Source: Hanleya hanleyi
Taxonomy: Eukaryota; Mollusca; Polyplacophora; Lepidopleurida; Hanleyidae
Direction: 5' to 3'
DNA length: 64,000 nt
Assembly (NCBI GenBank): GCA_036873755.1
Contig: JAVTVY010037269.1
Coordinates: forward strand, 62,001-126,000
Notes under the pieces: model-generated
Seen by the model: only the letters and a program-made list of their open reading frames with translations
What the model was told of the DNA's origin: nothing
The model's database searches: none
In this document: piece by piece, positions 44,371 through 55,761 of the stretch
How the letters are laid out: every line of letters begins with the position of its first letter
Numbering within the stretch: the stretch's first letter is position 1
Program-made: the position numbers and the translations under genes

Positions 44371-44763
44371 GGATACATGTCTATACGGTATGTGACCTTT
44401 AGCATCAAGTTCTTCCGTAAGATATTTTGAGTTTTTCAATATCCACATACATTCAACGCCAGAGTTTTTAGAAATAGTGGCGCAATACCTTTCCCAAAAT
44501 GCGTTTACCTCCTGAAGGGCACTCGTCAACAGGGTTGAAAGAAGCTTGGTGGTGCAGCTTCTAGAACCAGGTATGAACCTAGCTTTGTATGGTGATTTAT
44601 GCATTTTGGGGGTCCTGTATACTTTTGGTATATCGTTATGTTTGGTTGGAAGACAAATACCTCTTTCCCTGAGACACATTTTGTGATTGTTAAATAAATC
44701 TTCCACAGTAAATGCAGTTTGAGAGTAAGTAGTCGTATTTGATGACGATATGTTTACACTCAA
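44311..44763 (-). pseudogene. Penelope-like RT fingers and motif A (copy 2)
   Basis: It encodes LRERGICLPTKHNDIPKVYR, HKSPYKARF and a motif A reading WNFSSLYTTIP. The catalytic Asp of motif A (WDFST in copy 1) is replaced by Asn. The frame then runs out of register because of the single-base deletion near 44,338. Confidence 0.85.
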
Positions 44764-45443
44764 TTCTTCAACCAGTAATAGTAATATTTACATATGAATA
44801 TTATATTAGTCGGAGCTTTGCCTGCTGGGACTATGACGAATTTACTCTGGAGATTTGCTAGAACTTCTTGCGAATTGTGGTTTCTCAGTACCTGTTTTGC
44901 TTGGGGAAGGGTACTTCTGTCAATATGGCGGATTGTTTCAACGACCGTGTTCTTGGTGAGGTCCAGCCAATCAGCGAGTACTGTAGGTTCAACTTTTTCT
45001 CGCTTAGACCAATCAATAACGTACTGTTCCAATGCAGAGAGGACTATCTTCTGGTCGGCCTTCAGATTTATTCTTTTTGGCTCTCTATATTTAGGTCCTT
45101 TCATCAGGAGTAATTTCAGATCCTTATCATTCACCACATCAAGATCACCAGTCACAATATGTTTGCATGGTGTATAGATAAAGTTCGACGATTCACAATC
45201 ACAACTATAGCCTCCTGACGTGTATAAGTTCCAGTCAAACTCCTTGACAGCATTGGAGTAATTGAATATTTTGGTGGCTATAGATTTAGTATACTTATAT
45301 GAAATGGAAGGAGGTTCTGTGAACTTAAAATAGTTTGGTACAGCGTTGCGTACCTCTGGATCATTTAGGATTCGAGGTAAATTAATGATGTCCAGTCCTT
45401 TATCTAAGTAGTTGACTTCCAAGAAAAGCAGATCTTGAGATGT
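44760..45443 (-). pseudogene. Penelope-like linker with CxC motif (copy 2)
   Basis: It encodes GGYSCDCESSNF, TPCKHIVTGDL (the His after the CxC is retained, unlike copy 1) and KGPKYREP, ending FICKYYYYWLKN. The endonuclease is missing because the copy is truncated. The first about ten codons of the open frame come from flanking DNA. Confidence 0.85.
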
Positions 45444-45567
45444 TTTATCTAACAAGCCTGTTAGATCCTGCAAGCGACATATCTAAATGGGGGAGCAGAT
45501 AGGATTTAATTTTAATTAGATTGCACAGGAAGGAACCTCGATTCTGCTGTTTATCATTATCTCTTTA
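45444..45567. other. Unit sequence flanking the Penelope-like tandem
   Basis: It matches 18,456-18,567. The stretch 18,460-18,990 thus occurs twice in unit 2 (also partly at 37,838-38,330). Confidence 0.6.
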
Positions 45568-45845
45568 TTCCTAAGAAGCGGGATCTTATTTGCCAATTAT
45601 CCGGTAATGAGTGAGTGAGTCCACCCGAATCCTTTCTCTGGCAAAATAGGGAGAACAGTTGACATAGGGAACCTTGGTTGTTGACATGAACGTGCATTAG
45701 GGGACTGTTAGCAGCAAGTTCTGAGCTGACCTACTTTTGATGAAAACACTTAGGTGACCTATAAACCTCGAAATTGGCAAAAACATGTCCCAATGCCTCC
45801 TAAGACCTACTTCGTGGGTCCTGTAACGTTAGTAACACTGCCATG
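45568..45845 (+). mobile_element. A^T-inserting palindrome-ended element, copy H6
   Basis: A near-identical relative of H3 and H5 with a decayed 5' palindrome (CCTAAGAAGCGGG) and an intact 3' one (CTACTTCGTGGG). Confidence 0.7.
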
Positions 45846-46403
45846 CAAGAAAATAAGCCCTTTTTAAAGACCGTTTAAATCGATTATTTATGCATCTAAA
45901 AACAGTTACGATAGTTCGAAAATATGAACATGTTCAAACTACATCAGAACACACATTTCAGTCTCTAAAAAAACTCCTTAGTTCCTACAACTACAAGTTG
46001 AATAAATTGACCTATTGTCAAAATGAACCAGAATGAACCAAAAAGCCTCATCCGCAGAACGACATCTGCCATTAGTACATGCTAAGTCTCAGCTCCACAG
46101 TCTGTGATAGACCCACAGCAGCCATGGCAACATAGTGCAATTATATTACATGAGGTTTGAATATTGCACACAGAACTTCTTTTTTCAAGAGGGCTGGATA
46201 CTGACGATCAGTTTTGATATTTGCATTAACGAAGGTCTCACTAATGCCTAAACTAATTTTAAAAGCAAATAACGTTTATTTCTCTATTATTTAATTCCAA
46301 GTTTCCGTGCTTATTATTAGGAGCGTCAATAGTCTATGCACAGACGAGGCAAATAGAGAGTGGTAAACACAATAGCACAATGTTCGCCGCGATGAACCAG
46401 GGA

Positions 46404-46515
46404 AGGAGTGAGTGAGTGAGCGAATATGATTTAACGTCGCTTTCAACACTATTTCAGTCACATCACCACGTTTTGTTAATATTCCTTTTCACACCAGTTA
46501 CTCGCCTCTTACGAC
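46404..46515 (+). mobile_element. SINE fragment (unit 2)
   Basis: Counterpart of 20,600-20,722, starting AGGAGTGAGTGAGTGAGCGA. Confidence 0.65.
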
Positions 46516-46814
46516 AAGCTCTCTGGGGAAAGGGAAAAGGTTAGGAATATTGCATAAACATCCTAACGGATTTCTAATGTCGTTTATAATGGATATGAAA
46601 GTAACGAGCGAGGGACATAATGGATCCTTAGAGTGATGAGTCAATACCCGGACCAGCGTGTACCGTTGGATATCATTAAGGACACACAGGTTGATCATGT
46701 ACGATTCTTTCGGTTCAGCTGTTCTCGTTAGTTCTCAATTCATGAGATAATATCGTCTATGTTTAGAGATCAGCAGATGGAGACATTCTGATATAGAATG
46801 TGCTACCCGTATAA

Positions 46815-47074
46815 GTTACCGAAAACTGACGGTACCAGCAGCTGATGGCGCATGTGGGATTGCATATTTGAAGCTTTTGAATTGCAACACGTTGACAATG
46901 ATCGGGTTGTCTGACGCATCAGTGATTGTCTCATATAATTGTTAATGGTTTCATCGTTGAGATATAGTGAATTGTACAACTGCTCATGACATTGAATGTG
47001 CTCCTCTGTTCTAAGTATTCTAACTCTCAACGACTTTGGTATTATCGCAAGGACAACTTTGCCAGACGTTAACA
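46815..47074 (+). promoter_or_regulatory. 5' flank of the intact GPCR gene
   Basis: Conserved with 21,218-21,472 and, in shortened form, 48,270-48,345. AACAATGCC gives an acceptable start context with A at -3. Confidence 0.45.
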
Positions 47075-48043
47075 ATGCCGGAGATATATGTGTTAGCCCC
47101 TTACATTGCACTGATTATTGTGATCGTCGTGAATAACGCCACTTTTATCCATACAATTTTGAAACAGAGACATCTTCAGACAGTGACTAACCGGATACTC
47201 TTGTCCTTGGCTCTCGGAGATTTTCTCACGGGCGCAATTATTGGTCCTCTCTCTTTGGTCGTGCTTGATGTTCAGGCGAAGTTATACATGTTTTGCCTAA
47301 CCATGATGAGTTTCCTTCTTTGTTGCTCTCTCGTCACTGCCTACCATCTTCTGTTAGTGTCCATGGAGCGGTACATTGCAATAGTATATCCTCTGCGCTA
47401 TCATACTCTCGTCACAGAAAGGAAAGTGAAACTCTGTATTGTAGGGTGTTGGATCATACCGATCATAGTATCTAGTTTCCCAGCGATGGGATGGAATACG
47501 GCAGAAGATTTGATTTCTTCGAATAATACCAGATGCTGGCTGAATATTTTAGGATGTTCCTATCTCCAATGTGTATTGGCTCAGATAGACATTGCCATCA
47601 TCATTGTTGTAGGACTGTACGTCGGGATATTCAAAGTGGTGGTGAAACAAGCCAGGGAGGTGGCTGGCATACGTTATAACAACTTTGCTTCACCCGGACA
47701 AATTGCTCGCTGGACAGAGCGGCCTGAAATTAAGACTGTTTTGGTGTTACTCATAACTGTGGGTCTTTTTATTGGAACGAACATGCCATGCATAATATCC
47801 ACATACTTAGAATGTATGGCTGAGATAGAGATTCCTGTTAGTACTTGGATGATTTGCTCGTTACTTTTTTTCTTAAATTCTATGCTTAACCCCCTTGTAT
47901 ATGGACTTGGCAACCGCAGTATACGTAAAGCATTTTTCCAATCCCTTTGCAAAACGAGACGACAGATGAGAACATCTGGGCACCGTGTTTCTGCGAATGT
48001 GAATGTCACAGTAGTAGAGCCGTACAATAACCATGACACTTGA
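47075..48043 (+). CDS. Intact intronless class A (rhodopsin-family) GPCR, 322 aa
   Basis: Seven-helix receptor for the plasma membrane. I chose ATG 47,075, giving 322 residues; the frame is open upstream but has no other ATG. Landmarks: TM1 with Asn20/21 (VVNNATF), TM2 LALGDF (Asp49), Cys74 at the top of TM3, ERY 98-100, Trp126 in TM4, an N-glycosylation sequon NNT at 150-152 with Cys154 in loop 2 (disulfide partner), and NPLVY 272-276 in TM7 followed by a basic helix 8 (NRSIRKAF). TM5 lacks the usual Pro. The TM6 CWxP box reads TNMP, so the toggle Trp is Asn. These absences and the NPLVYGLGN end recall the melanocortin/lipid/adenosine branch, but the ligand is unknown. The N-terminus is very short. 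Confidence 0.9.
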   Translation: MPEIYVLAPYIALIIVIVVNNATFIHTILKQRHLQTVTNRILLSLALGDFLTGAIIGPLSLVVLDVQAKLYMFCLTMMSFLLCCSLVTAYHLLLVSMERYIAIVYPLRYHTLVTERKVKLCIVGCWIIPIIVSSFPAMGWNTAEDLISSNNTRCWLNILGCSYLQCVLAQIDIAIIIVVGLYVGIFKVVVKQAREVAGIRYNNFASPGQIARWTERPEIKTVLVLLITVGLFIGTNMPCIISTYLECMAEIEIPVSTWMICSLLFFLNSMLNPLVYGLGNRSIRKAFFQSLCKTRRQMRTSGHRVSANVNVTVVEPYNNHDT

Positions 48044-48269
48044 CCAATGAACTATCAGGTATCGTAATCTGGATCATGCTTAGTACCTGTCACACCAAGG
48101 TTTATTCAACAATGATATTTGTCAATGAATCGAATATAATTTATCCAGTTAAACTTTCACGGTTCAATGCGACGTCCAAATATGTAGCAACTGGAGTGAG
48201 AGTGTGAGATCCAGTCGACAATATGAATTCCCCGAGTACAGGTATTCAGTCCCGACACTGAACAGTCGA

Positions 48270-48345
48270 TCATGGTCCGAAGTTACCGAAAACTGACGAT
48301 ACCATCAACTGACAGCTTTCGAATTGCAACACGTTAACAATGATT
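48270..48345 (+). pseudogene. Remnant of a further GPCR 5' flank (unit 2)
   Basis: GAAAACTGACGATACCATCA, TTTCGAATTGCAACACGTTA and GGGTTGCCTTATATTAC match parts of the receptor 5' flank. It is more eroded than the unit 1 equivalent at 22,679 and has no start codon left. Confidence 0.55.
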
Positions 48346-48585
48346 GGGTTGCCTTATATTACTTGTATTGCAGAAAATAACAAAAGACTCCAGCACGATT
48401 GTCATTCCTTTATTTGTTACTCAGCAGCATCAGTTGATCACCAAACCAGTATTGTAACAACTATGAACCGTGGCTCTCATTTTTTTTTACTACTGTGCAA
48501 AAATATCAAAAAAAGTTCAGAGATTCTCATTTCTCCACAGTTGGGGAAAACATATCGAAAATGTATCTCAAACAGTGAGAACATT

Positions 48586-48665
48586 GACAGTGACTAGGGG
48601 AGAACAGTGACTAGGGGAGAGCAGTGACAGTGACTAGGGGAGAGCAGTGACAGTGACTAGGGGAG
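48586..48665 (+). repeat. Minisatellite, GACAGTGACTAGGGGAGARC unit
   Basis: About four tandem copies here against two at 23,138-23,180 in unit 1, so the array changed after the duplication. Confidence 0.8.
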
Positions 48666-49129
48666 AGATATTAGGTAGGCTAGCAGCAGAACCTGTAATA
48701 GACAAAGTACCCTTTTATTAACCATGGTAACCCATGAAATCTTCCATCTATATTTACTCCCGTTATGTGTATACCCAATATACCCTTGCAGAACTATACC
48801 AGTAGCTTGTGTGAGCTTATATGCAAATTAAAGAGACGTGTTATTTGTACTGCAATAGTGCCACCTGGTAAGTATGCGATATATTATGCGCGACTGATAA
48901 TATCATAATAATTGCAATAATCTTCAACCCGGAAGGTTGGTACGCAGGATTGTACATTATCCTATAGAAGTGACCTTTATGAACTGCCAGCTGAATTCTA
49001 TCATATTTGAATCCTTAATACACGTACAGGTATAATACAGAATAGCACATTAACCCCATATTTCCACATAACTGACCAAGTGCCTTAAATCAATTCCATG
49101 AGACCAACTTATTAATTAATTACAACAGT
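48666..49129. other. Non-coding unit sequence
   Basis: Shared with 23,165-23,640. No gene. Confidence 0.5.
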
Positions 49130-50301
49130 CATTGATCGACTGTTGGTTTGGTGTAAAATTTGGAAACTCTATATAAATTTTATAAAGTGCATGCTGATAT
49201 CCTTCACCAACAAGAAAAACCAAATTGTCTGGCAATACAATATTGGAGGTATAGAATTAGATAGAACTGATAAAGTAAAAGATCTCGGTGTCTTGTCAGC
49301 TTCCGATCTTAATTTTACTAGTCATATTAAACACATTGTCAGTAAAGGTTTTAGAATGCTTGGTTTCATAAGAAGAAACAGCAAAAGTTTTAAGGAACAT
49401 AACACTCTTATTTCACTGTATATCACACACGTTCGATGCCACCTTGAATACTGTTCAGTTGTTTGGAATCTGTGGCAACAAACAAATATTGACCATATCG
49501 AACGTGTGCAGAGAAAATTTATTAAATGTTTGTGTTTTAAATTGGGCCATCACTACGATGGCAACAAATATGAGGAACTGTGTTCCTCTTTCGGTTTACC
49601 AACATTGTTCAAAAGACGGGCATTTTTAGATTCCATGTTTTTACATAAATGTGTGAATAGTATTATGACTCTGATTATATTTTATCGAGGCTAAGTTTTA
49701 GTGTGCCAACCAGAGTTTTAAGAAGTTGTCCTCTTTTCCGACCCCGACGTAGTCGAATAAATGTACACAAATATTCGCCTTTAATAAGAATCATGAACAA
49801 TTTTAATGATATTATAAAGGATAACAATAGTCTTGATATTTTTAGCCAGTCAACATCATTTAAACGCCAACTTAAAGAACTGTTTTAGCATGTACATTTG
49901 AATTATCATGACATCTTTTTGTTTTTGTCTGTTGTGAAAATTAATTTTAGTCGTTAAAAATTTGCACGATCTCATTACTTTTACTACGCCATACAGTTTT
50001 ATAATTTTTAGTGCATTTGACGTGTTAATGTTACCAACTGTACCTAAAATTTTTTTTTTTAATTTCTATGTAATTTTAGTTGAGTAAAATATGATGCACG
50101 ATCTTAGTTATATTCAGTTTTATAATTCAAGTGTTTATAACATGTATATATGCCGTTAATATCTATACCTAAGTGTTTTTATTTATGTACAATCAGTTTA
50201 TTAATATTTATATATATATATGTATGTGCTGTCGGAGCCTGTGAATGGGACTTGTTCCCGTAGGTTATCCTTGGAAATAAATAAATAAATAAATAAATAA
50301 A
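49130..50301 (+). mobile_element. 5'-truncated LINE (Jockey/CR1-like), unit 2
   Basis: It covers the C-terminal half of an RT ORF plus a 3' region that ends in AATA repeats (50,276-50,301) after CCTTGGAAATAAATAAA. It occupies the place where unit 1 has another LINE (23,640-24,356). Confidence 0.8.
49143..49888 (+). pseudogene. LINE RT C-terminal half
   Basis: It encodes NFIKCMLISF, DKVKDLGVLSASDLNFTSHI and HLEYCSVVWN, typical post-motif-C and thumb/connector segments of Jockey/CR1-like LINEs. The frame is open to 49,694. A frame change near 49,660 leads to the last part (FSQSTSFKRQLKELF) ending TAG at 49,886-49,888. Catalytic motifs lie upstream of the truncation and are missing. Confidence 0.8.
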
Positions 50302-50829
50302 TTATTCCACTAATTGGTCAATTACACTTCACTGAATGACTAATCAGTAATTCAATTAATTGGTCAATTGCACTTTACTGAATGATTAATCAATAATTCG
50401 ATTAATTTATGGTTTTCCAGTTCACAGCTCACCAGCTTATTCAATAACACGGTAACATATATTTGTGGTGATTGTTCAATAATTCTCAAATCACAACATT
50501 AATCTATTTCATAGAAATGTATTTTCAATCTAATAACAAATCAATTAATCACCTTATGATAATGAGAAATATAGATATTTATTACATGAGAAAATAATGA
50601 TATAACCTTCCAGCATTAATTCCTGGTGGGAATAATGAGGTGATCCCTCCACAATGATCTGATCAATACCATACTATCGAGAAAGTGCAAAATATTACTT
50701 GTAAATTTCTCAATCAAATAATTGAGTTCTTCATAGGTTAAATTGGGAAGGAATATTTACTAAATCCAAACCTTTGTTTTTATTTCTAATATTTACGTTT
50801 GTCAGGACCTGGTAAACATTCTGTTTCCA
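50302..50829. other. Unit sequence with the LINE-composite empty site
   Basis: 50,310-50,654 matches 24,369-24,733, then 50,660 on matches 31,345 and 13,565. Here the junction reads GATCTGATCAATACC without the 6-13 kb LINE composite. It ends with AAACATTCTGTTTCCA, the left target duplication of the next LINE. Confidence 0.7.
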
Positions 50830-51983
50830 GCTTTGGGTATTTAAACGCGGCTGAATCTGCTGTGGAAAGCATGTGATTCTCCCTGTGTAAGACAGTCTTA
50901 TGATGATTGGTGACAGGTATAGTTATAAGTATACATTTCTGGTGAAATATTCATGTCACTGTCTCTTTGGATGAACTATTACCGATTTACAAAATATGTC
51001 TAGATATTGCTTCTTCATAAACTCACTCGTCAAGTTTGTAACACTCTCAACCATTTGAGCCAATAAGATCTATGTGTACTTAAAAAAAAAGCTGAGTTCG
51101 TATAGAGATACATGTAGAGACCATGTACATGTACCAGTCTATTACGCGGTTCATTTCCAGTGTATATCGTTTGTACCTATCCTGCAATCGTGACAGTAAT
51201 ATTAAAACTGGAACTTGACGAGGTGACTTCGAGTTTGAACCATCATCACCTCGATATTTATTGATTTTGAATTAAGAATATGAACATTGAATAATATATA
51301 TTGTTTATCAGCGTGGATCTTTATACCTATCGCACATACTGATTCAAATTAATCACGCATATAAGTATATAAATAATATATATATTCACAAATCTTTCTT
51401 GTATATAGAATATATTTTTTTCTTGCAAATTGATCATGCCTTTACCTAATATGATGCAATGTTGAGCATGTGGCAGCTTCTAGCTGAATACGCCGAACAT
51501 CACTGTTGGTCATGCATTGATTGTTTGTGCAGCGCGTTAGTGCTGCATGTAAGTGTACCTTCGGGGGTGGTGATTTATTCATTTTCAAGTTTTATTTGTA
51601 TTTTTTATTTTATTTTTTATTATTATTATTTTATTTTTTTTGTATTTTTATTTATTGTTTTTTGTTTTCCGTACATTATTTCTCATCTATATTTTCCATC
51701 TACCTATTTTTTTTAACCAAGAGTACATGCAAGTGTGCCACTGGGACTATGTATGTGCATGCGCCTATGATAACGTATATAACTTTGTCCATTTTTTCTT
51801 TTCTATCCCCCCCATAAGCAGTAAACAGCATTAACTTACTGAAAGACATCGCATATAATTTTTGTACAGACTGTATTGTGATGTATTAAATAGGCTATTT
51901 TCCCAATTTATAATTAATAAATAAGGAACTCGGGAATCGGCCCTGTAAGTGACTATGTTGACTAAGTGTTCTCATAACATGTG

Positions 51984-52023
51984 TGTGAGTGAGTGTGAGT
52001 GAGTGTGTGTGTGTGTGTGTGTA
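51984..52023 (+). repeat. GT-rich microsatellite
   Basis: TGTGTGTGAGTGAG-type repeats passing into pure GT, within the 5' region of the Tx1-like LINE. Confidence 0.8.
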
Positions 52024-52240
52024 GGTTCCGGTATCTGTGTGAATTATGTTGACTACATGGAAACAGCTGTATTCTTTATTTTGGAATTTTACTCTATGCT
52101 GAATCGTTGGTATATTTTTTATTAAATTTTCACCAACACACTCATTGTTGCCTACCCAGAGTATTTTCTTGCATCAAGGTTGGTTGTTCAGTATTGGTAC
52201 CCAGTAGAGTCTGAACCCAAGAACTTATCACTTATTAACA

Positions 52241-53265
52241 ATGGCTGACACCGTCAACATTGTTTCCATGAACTGTCAGGGATTGGCTGACAAGAAAAAT
52301 AGGAAAGATGTTTTCCATTACTTTAAAAAGAAAAACGTTTCCATTGTCTGCCTACAGGACACGCACAGTGACAAGGACTATGATATTAAGCAAGACTGGA
52401 ATCATCATGCCTGGGTAAGCCCCTTCTCTTCTAGATCACGCGGTGTAATGATATTATTATATAATAATTTTGATTATAAAGTTCAGATTCTCAAGGGAAC
52501 TATATAATTTTAAGTATTGAGAGTTCTGAAGTTCCAGTCACATTGGTTAGTTTATATGGCCCAAATACGGACAAACCTGCATTTTGTAATACTATCAACA
52601 GAAAAATAGAGAACATCGGGAATCCATCAGTAATAATATGCGGCGATTGGAACCTTGTTCTAAATCCATCGATTGATACCTATAACTACAAACATATAAA
52701 CAACCCGAATGCCAGACAAACTGTGCTAAACACCATGAAGGATAATGACTATATCGATGTCTGGAGAATCTTACATGAAACGGATAGAAGATATACATGG
52801 AGGCGCAAGAACCCAACACAACAGGCAAGATTAGATTTTTTTGTCGTTAGCACGGATATATTTAACATAACAACTGACGCCCAAATTTTACCGGGATACA
52901 AAACTGATCATTCGGCCATAACAGTAAAATGCAAATTTACAAACTCCGATCGAGGTAGAGGCAATTGGAAATTAAATTGTTCCCTGTTGAAGGACAAATC
53001 TTACTTAGATTTGGTAAAGTCAATAATCAATGAAACACCAGAAGAATATTCGTTGTTACCATTTGAACGTGAATATCTAACTAACATACCCAAAGAAGAT
53101 CTTCAACTTTGTATAAATGACCAACTTTTCCTGGATAAAATGCTTATGAAAATTAGGGGGGCAACAATCAAATATTCTTCAATAAAAAAGAAAAAGGAAG
53201 AGAAGAAACAACTGGACTTGGAAAATGAAATAGAAGAACTAGAAAAGGAAATTCAAGAAAACTAG
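52241..53265 (+). pseudogene. Tx1-like LINE endonuclease domain
   Basis: It starts at ATG 52,241 (AACAATGGC context) with VNIVSMNCQGL, the N-terminal Asn strand of APE-type endonucleases. VCLQDTHS replaces the usual Q-E-T (the catalytic Glu is Asp). SLYGPN, ICGDWNLVLN, ARLDFFVVS and TDHSAITVKC (catalytic Asp-His) follow. A TAA at 52,505-52,507 breaks the frame; it resumes at 52,543 and ends in a lysine/glutamate-rich coiled coil. Confidence 0.85.
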
Positions 53266-55761
53266 GAAAGGTTGAAAACTAGTAAAATAGATCTCCAGTT
53301 ACTCAGAAACAAGCAAATGGATGGTATAATAGCACGGACGAAGGCGAAAAATATCGAATCCAGAGAAAGACCAATAAAATATTGTTTAGGTTGAGTAATG
53401 CACTAAAACAAATGAAGAATGGAAAGAGTCCCGGACTCGATGGCTTCCCCGCAGACTTTTACAAAGTATTTTGGAAAGATACAGGTCATTTTGTTCTGAG
53501 GTCAATTAACTATGGGTTCGAGAGGGGGGAATTATCAATAACACAAAACAAGGGGTAATTACTTGTCTCCCTAAACCAAATAAGGCCAGAAACTTTCTAA
53601 AGAACAGGCGTCCTATAACGCTTTTAAATGTGAATTACAAATTAATAAGTTCTTATATTGCCAATAGATTGAAAACAGTATTAGATATTTTGATCCAGGA
53701 GGACCAGAAGGGGTGTATACGAGGACGATATATAGGCGAAAACATTCGTCTCATCTAAGACATACTTTTCGAGACAAAAGAGAGAAATATACCTGACTTA
53801 CTTCTATTGATAGACTTCGAAAAGGCTTTTGATTCTGTTTCTTGGAACTTCATCAGCGAACTATCAAAAAACCCTAAATTTCGGCGAAACTTTCCTAAAA
53901 TGGATAAAAATGTTTTTTACAGATATAAGTACTTCTGTTATACAAAATGGAAATATGTCACAATTTTTCTCCATAAACTGTCGCTGTAGGCAAGGTGACC
54001 CAATTTCACCATATATTTTTCTGTTATGCACAGATGTCCTTGGCAGTTTAATCAGGAACAATGACAAAATAAAAGGGATAGACATAGCAGGAACAATTTT
54101 CAAGATCAGTCAATATGCTGATGATACTCAACTAATCCTTGATGGTTCTGAAGAGTCTTTGAGAGAAGCTCTTAAATGCTTAAAAATACTTTATAAATTT
54201 TCTGGACTAAAGATAAACATAGAAAAAACAAAATCTGTATGGATAGGTTCTGTGTCTGGTGCTGATTTAAAGCTTTGTACTGAGGTGAGTCTCGACTGGG
54301 TGAATGATATCACGCTACTGGGCATAAACTTTTCCACAGTTAGATTTTACGATATATGGAAAATCAATTACCTTGCCAGAGTAGAAGATCTTCAAAAAGA
54401 ACTCCAGAAGTAGAGATTACGAAACTTGACACTATTAGAAAAAATTACAGTCATAAAATCCCTTGAAATGTCCAAACTGATACACCTTTTTCTTGCTTTG
54501 CCAAACCCCCGTGATCATGTCATAGTTGATATAAATTCTTTACTTTTCAAATTCCTATGGAACAATGGGCCAGACAGAATTAAAAGAGTTCAACTTACTC
54601 GTGACTATGAATTTGGTGGACTTAGGATGTTAAATTTACTTCCTTTTATACAGTCGCTAAAAGTTTCCTGGATAAGAAGGCTCGTCCTAAAAACTCATAA
54701 ATGGAATAAACTTTTCGATTCAGATTGCTACGACGCCATCTTCACCTTAGGAGCAGAATCCATTAAAAATATCATGAAAAATATTAAAAACCCATTTTGG
54801 TTAGATACCTTGAAAGCATGGCAGTCTTTGCAACGGAAATTAAAGCCAGAAAAAATTGAGGATTTAATAAACGAACCATTATGGTATAATTTAAATTTCG
54901 CTCATCCAAACTTTTTTATAGAAAACTGTTATACGAGAAAAGTTAGATTTGTTCGAGATTTACTAGGAAGTGATGGTTATATATTAAGATTTACTGAATT
55001 TAAAATGAAGTATAACATTAAAGGCACTTTCATGGATTTTAATAGATTGGTAAAGAACATCCCAAAACAATGGTTGGATACATGCAAATGTAAGGATGTT
55101 GATATGCAGTTGTTTAATCCGGTAATCTCCTTTCATTTCCGGATATTGGCGAAGCAGGAAAAGGGTTGTAGATGTTTTTATGATATTCCAAACGCCGAAT
55201 CGGTGGCAATTCCGATCGCCATGGAAGATGGGAAAAGTTCTTGAACATGAGAAATAAAGTTAATTGGAAAAAGTTCTTTTCCTCAACATTTCGCTGTAGA
55301 AATTATACTAAACTAAGGGATATACAATATAAAATATTACATAGGATTGTCCCCACGAAATCTTTCCTTACAAAAATTGGGCTTATCAGTGAGAACAAAT
55401 GTGACTTCTGTGGAAATGAAACCGAAACTATTTACGGATTGAATGCTCAGTAGTGAAAAAGCTCTGGATAGACTTGCACGAATGGCTTGCACGTATTGGC
55501 AAACTGAAGGGGTCCATAACTGTGGATAAAATTATACTTGGCTGGGATAAAGACCAATGTATCTTAAATACATTCATGGCGTTAACCAAACTCTATATAT
55601 TCGAAAGCAAGGGACGAAACACGGGTCTCCATATTTATGGTTTATTACATCGATTTAATAGCCAATATATTGCAGAAAAGTTAATTGCCATGACGTCACA
55701 TTCTATGGACCGCTTCAGAAACAAATGGTGCCTTTTTATAGATTATTTTCAAGCCATGTGA
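53266..55761 (+). pseudogene. Tx1-like LINE reverse transcriptase and C-terminus
   Basis: 53,266-53,800 is heavily shifted but shows NGKSPGLDGFPADFYK. Then LLIDFEKAFDSVSW (motif A, near 53,800), CRQGDPISPYIFLLCTD (motif B, near 53,985), QYADDTQLILDGS (motif C, near 54,112) and LKINIEKTKSVWIG follow. The rest of ORF2 continues at 54,426-55,244 and 55,241-55,453 (knuckle CDFCGNETETIYG) and ends at 55,759-55,761. Catalytic residues are kept, yet at least four frame breaks make it inactive. Confidence 0.85.

Larger units (their letters stand above)
43121..45443 (-). mobile_element. Penelope-like element, 5'-truncated tandem copy (pseudo-LTR)
   Basis: It starts within the linker (about 45,443) and runs through the RT to the 3' end at 43,121, where copy 1 begins immediately. 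Identity to copy 1 is high. Flanking unit sequence (GTTAGATCCTGCAAGCGACA) begins just beyond, near 45,460. Confidence 0.85.

Noticed and set aside
51459..51834. ORF1 candidate in the 5' region of the Tx1-like LINE
   Set aside because: The frames are driven by T-rich low-complexity sequence and show no coiled coil or zinc knuckle.
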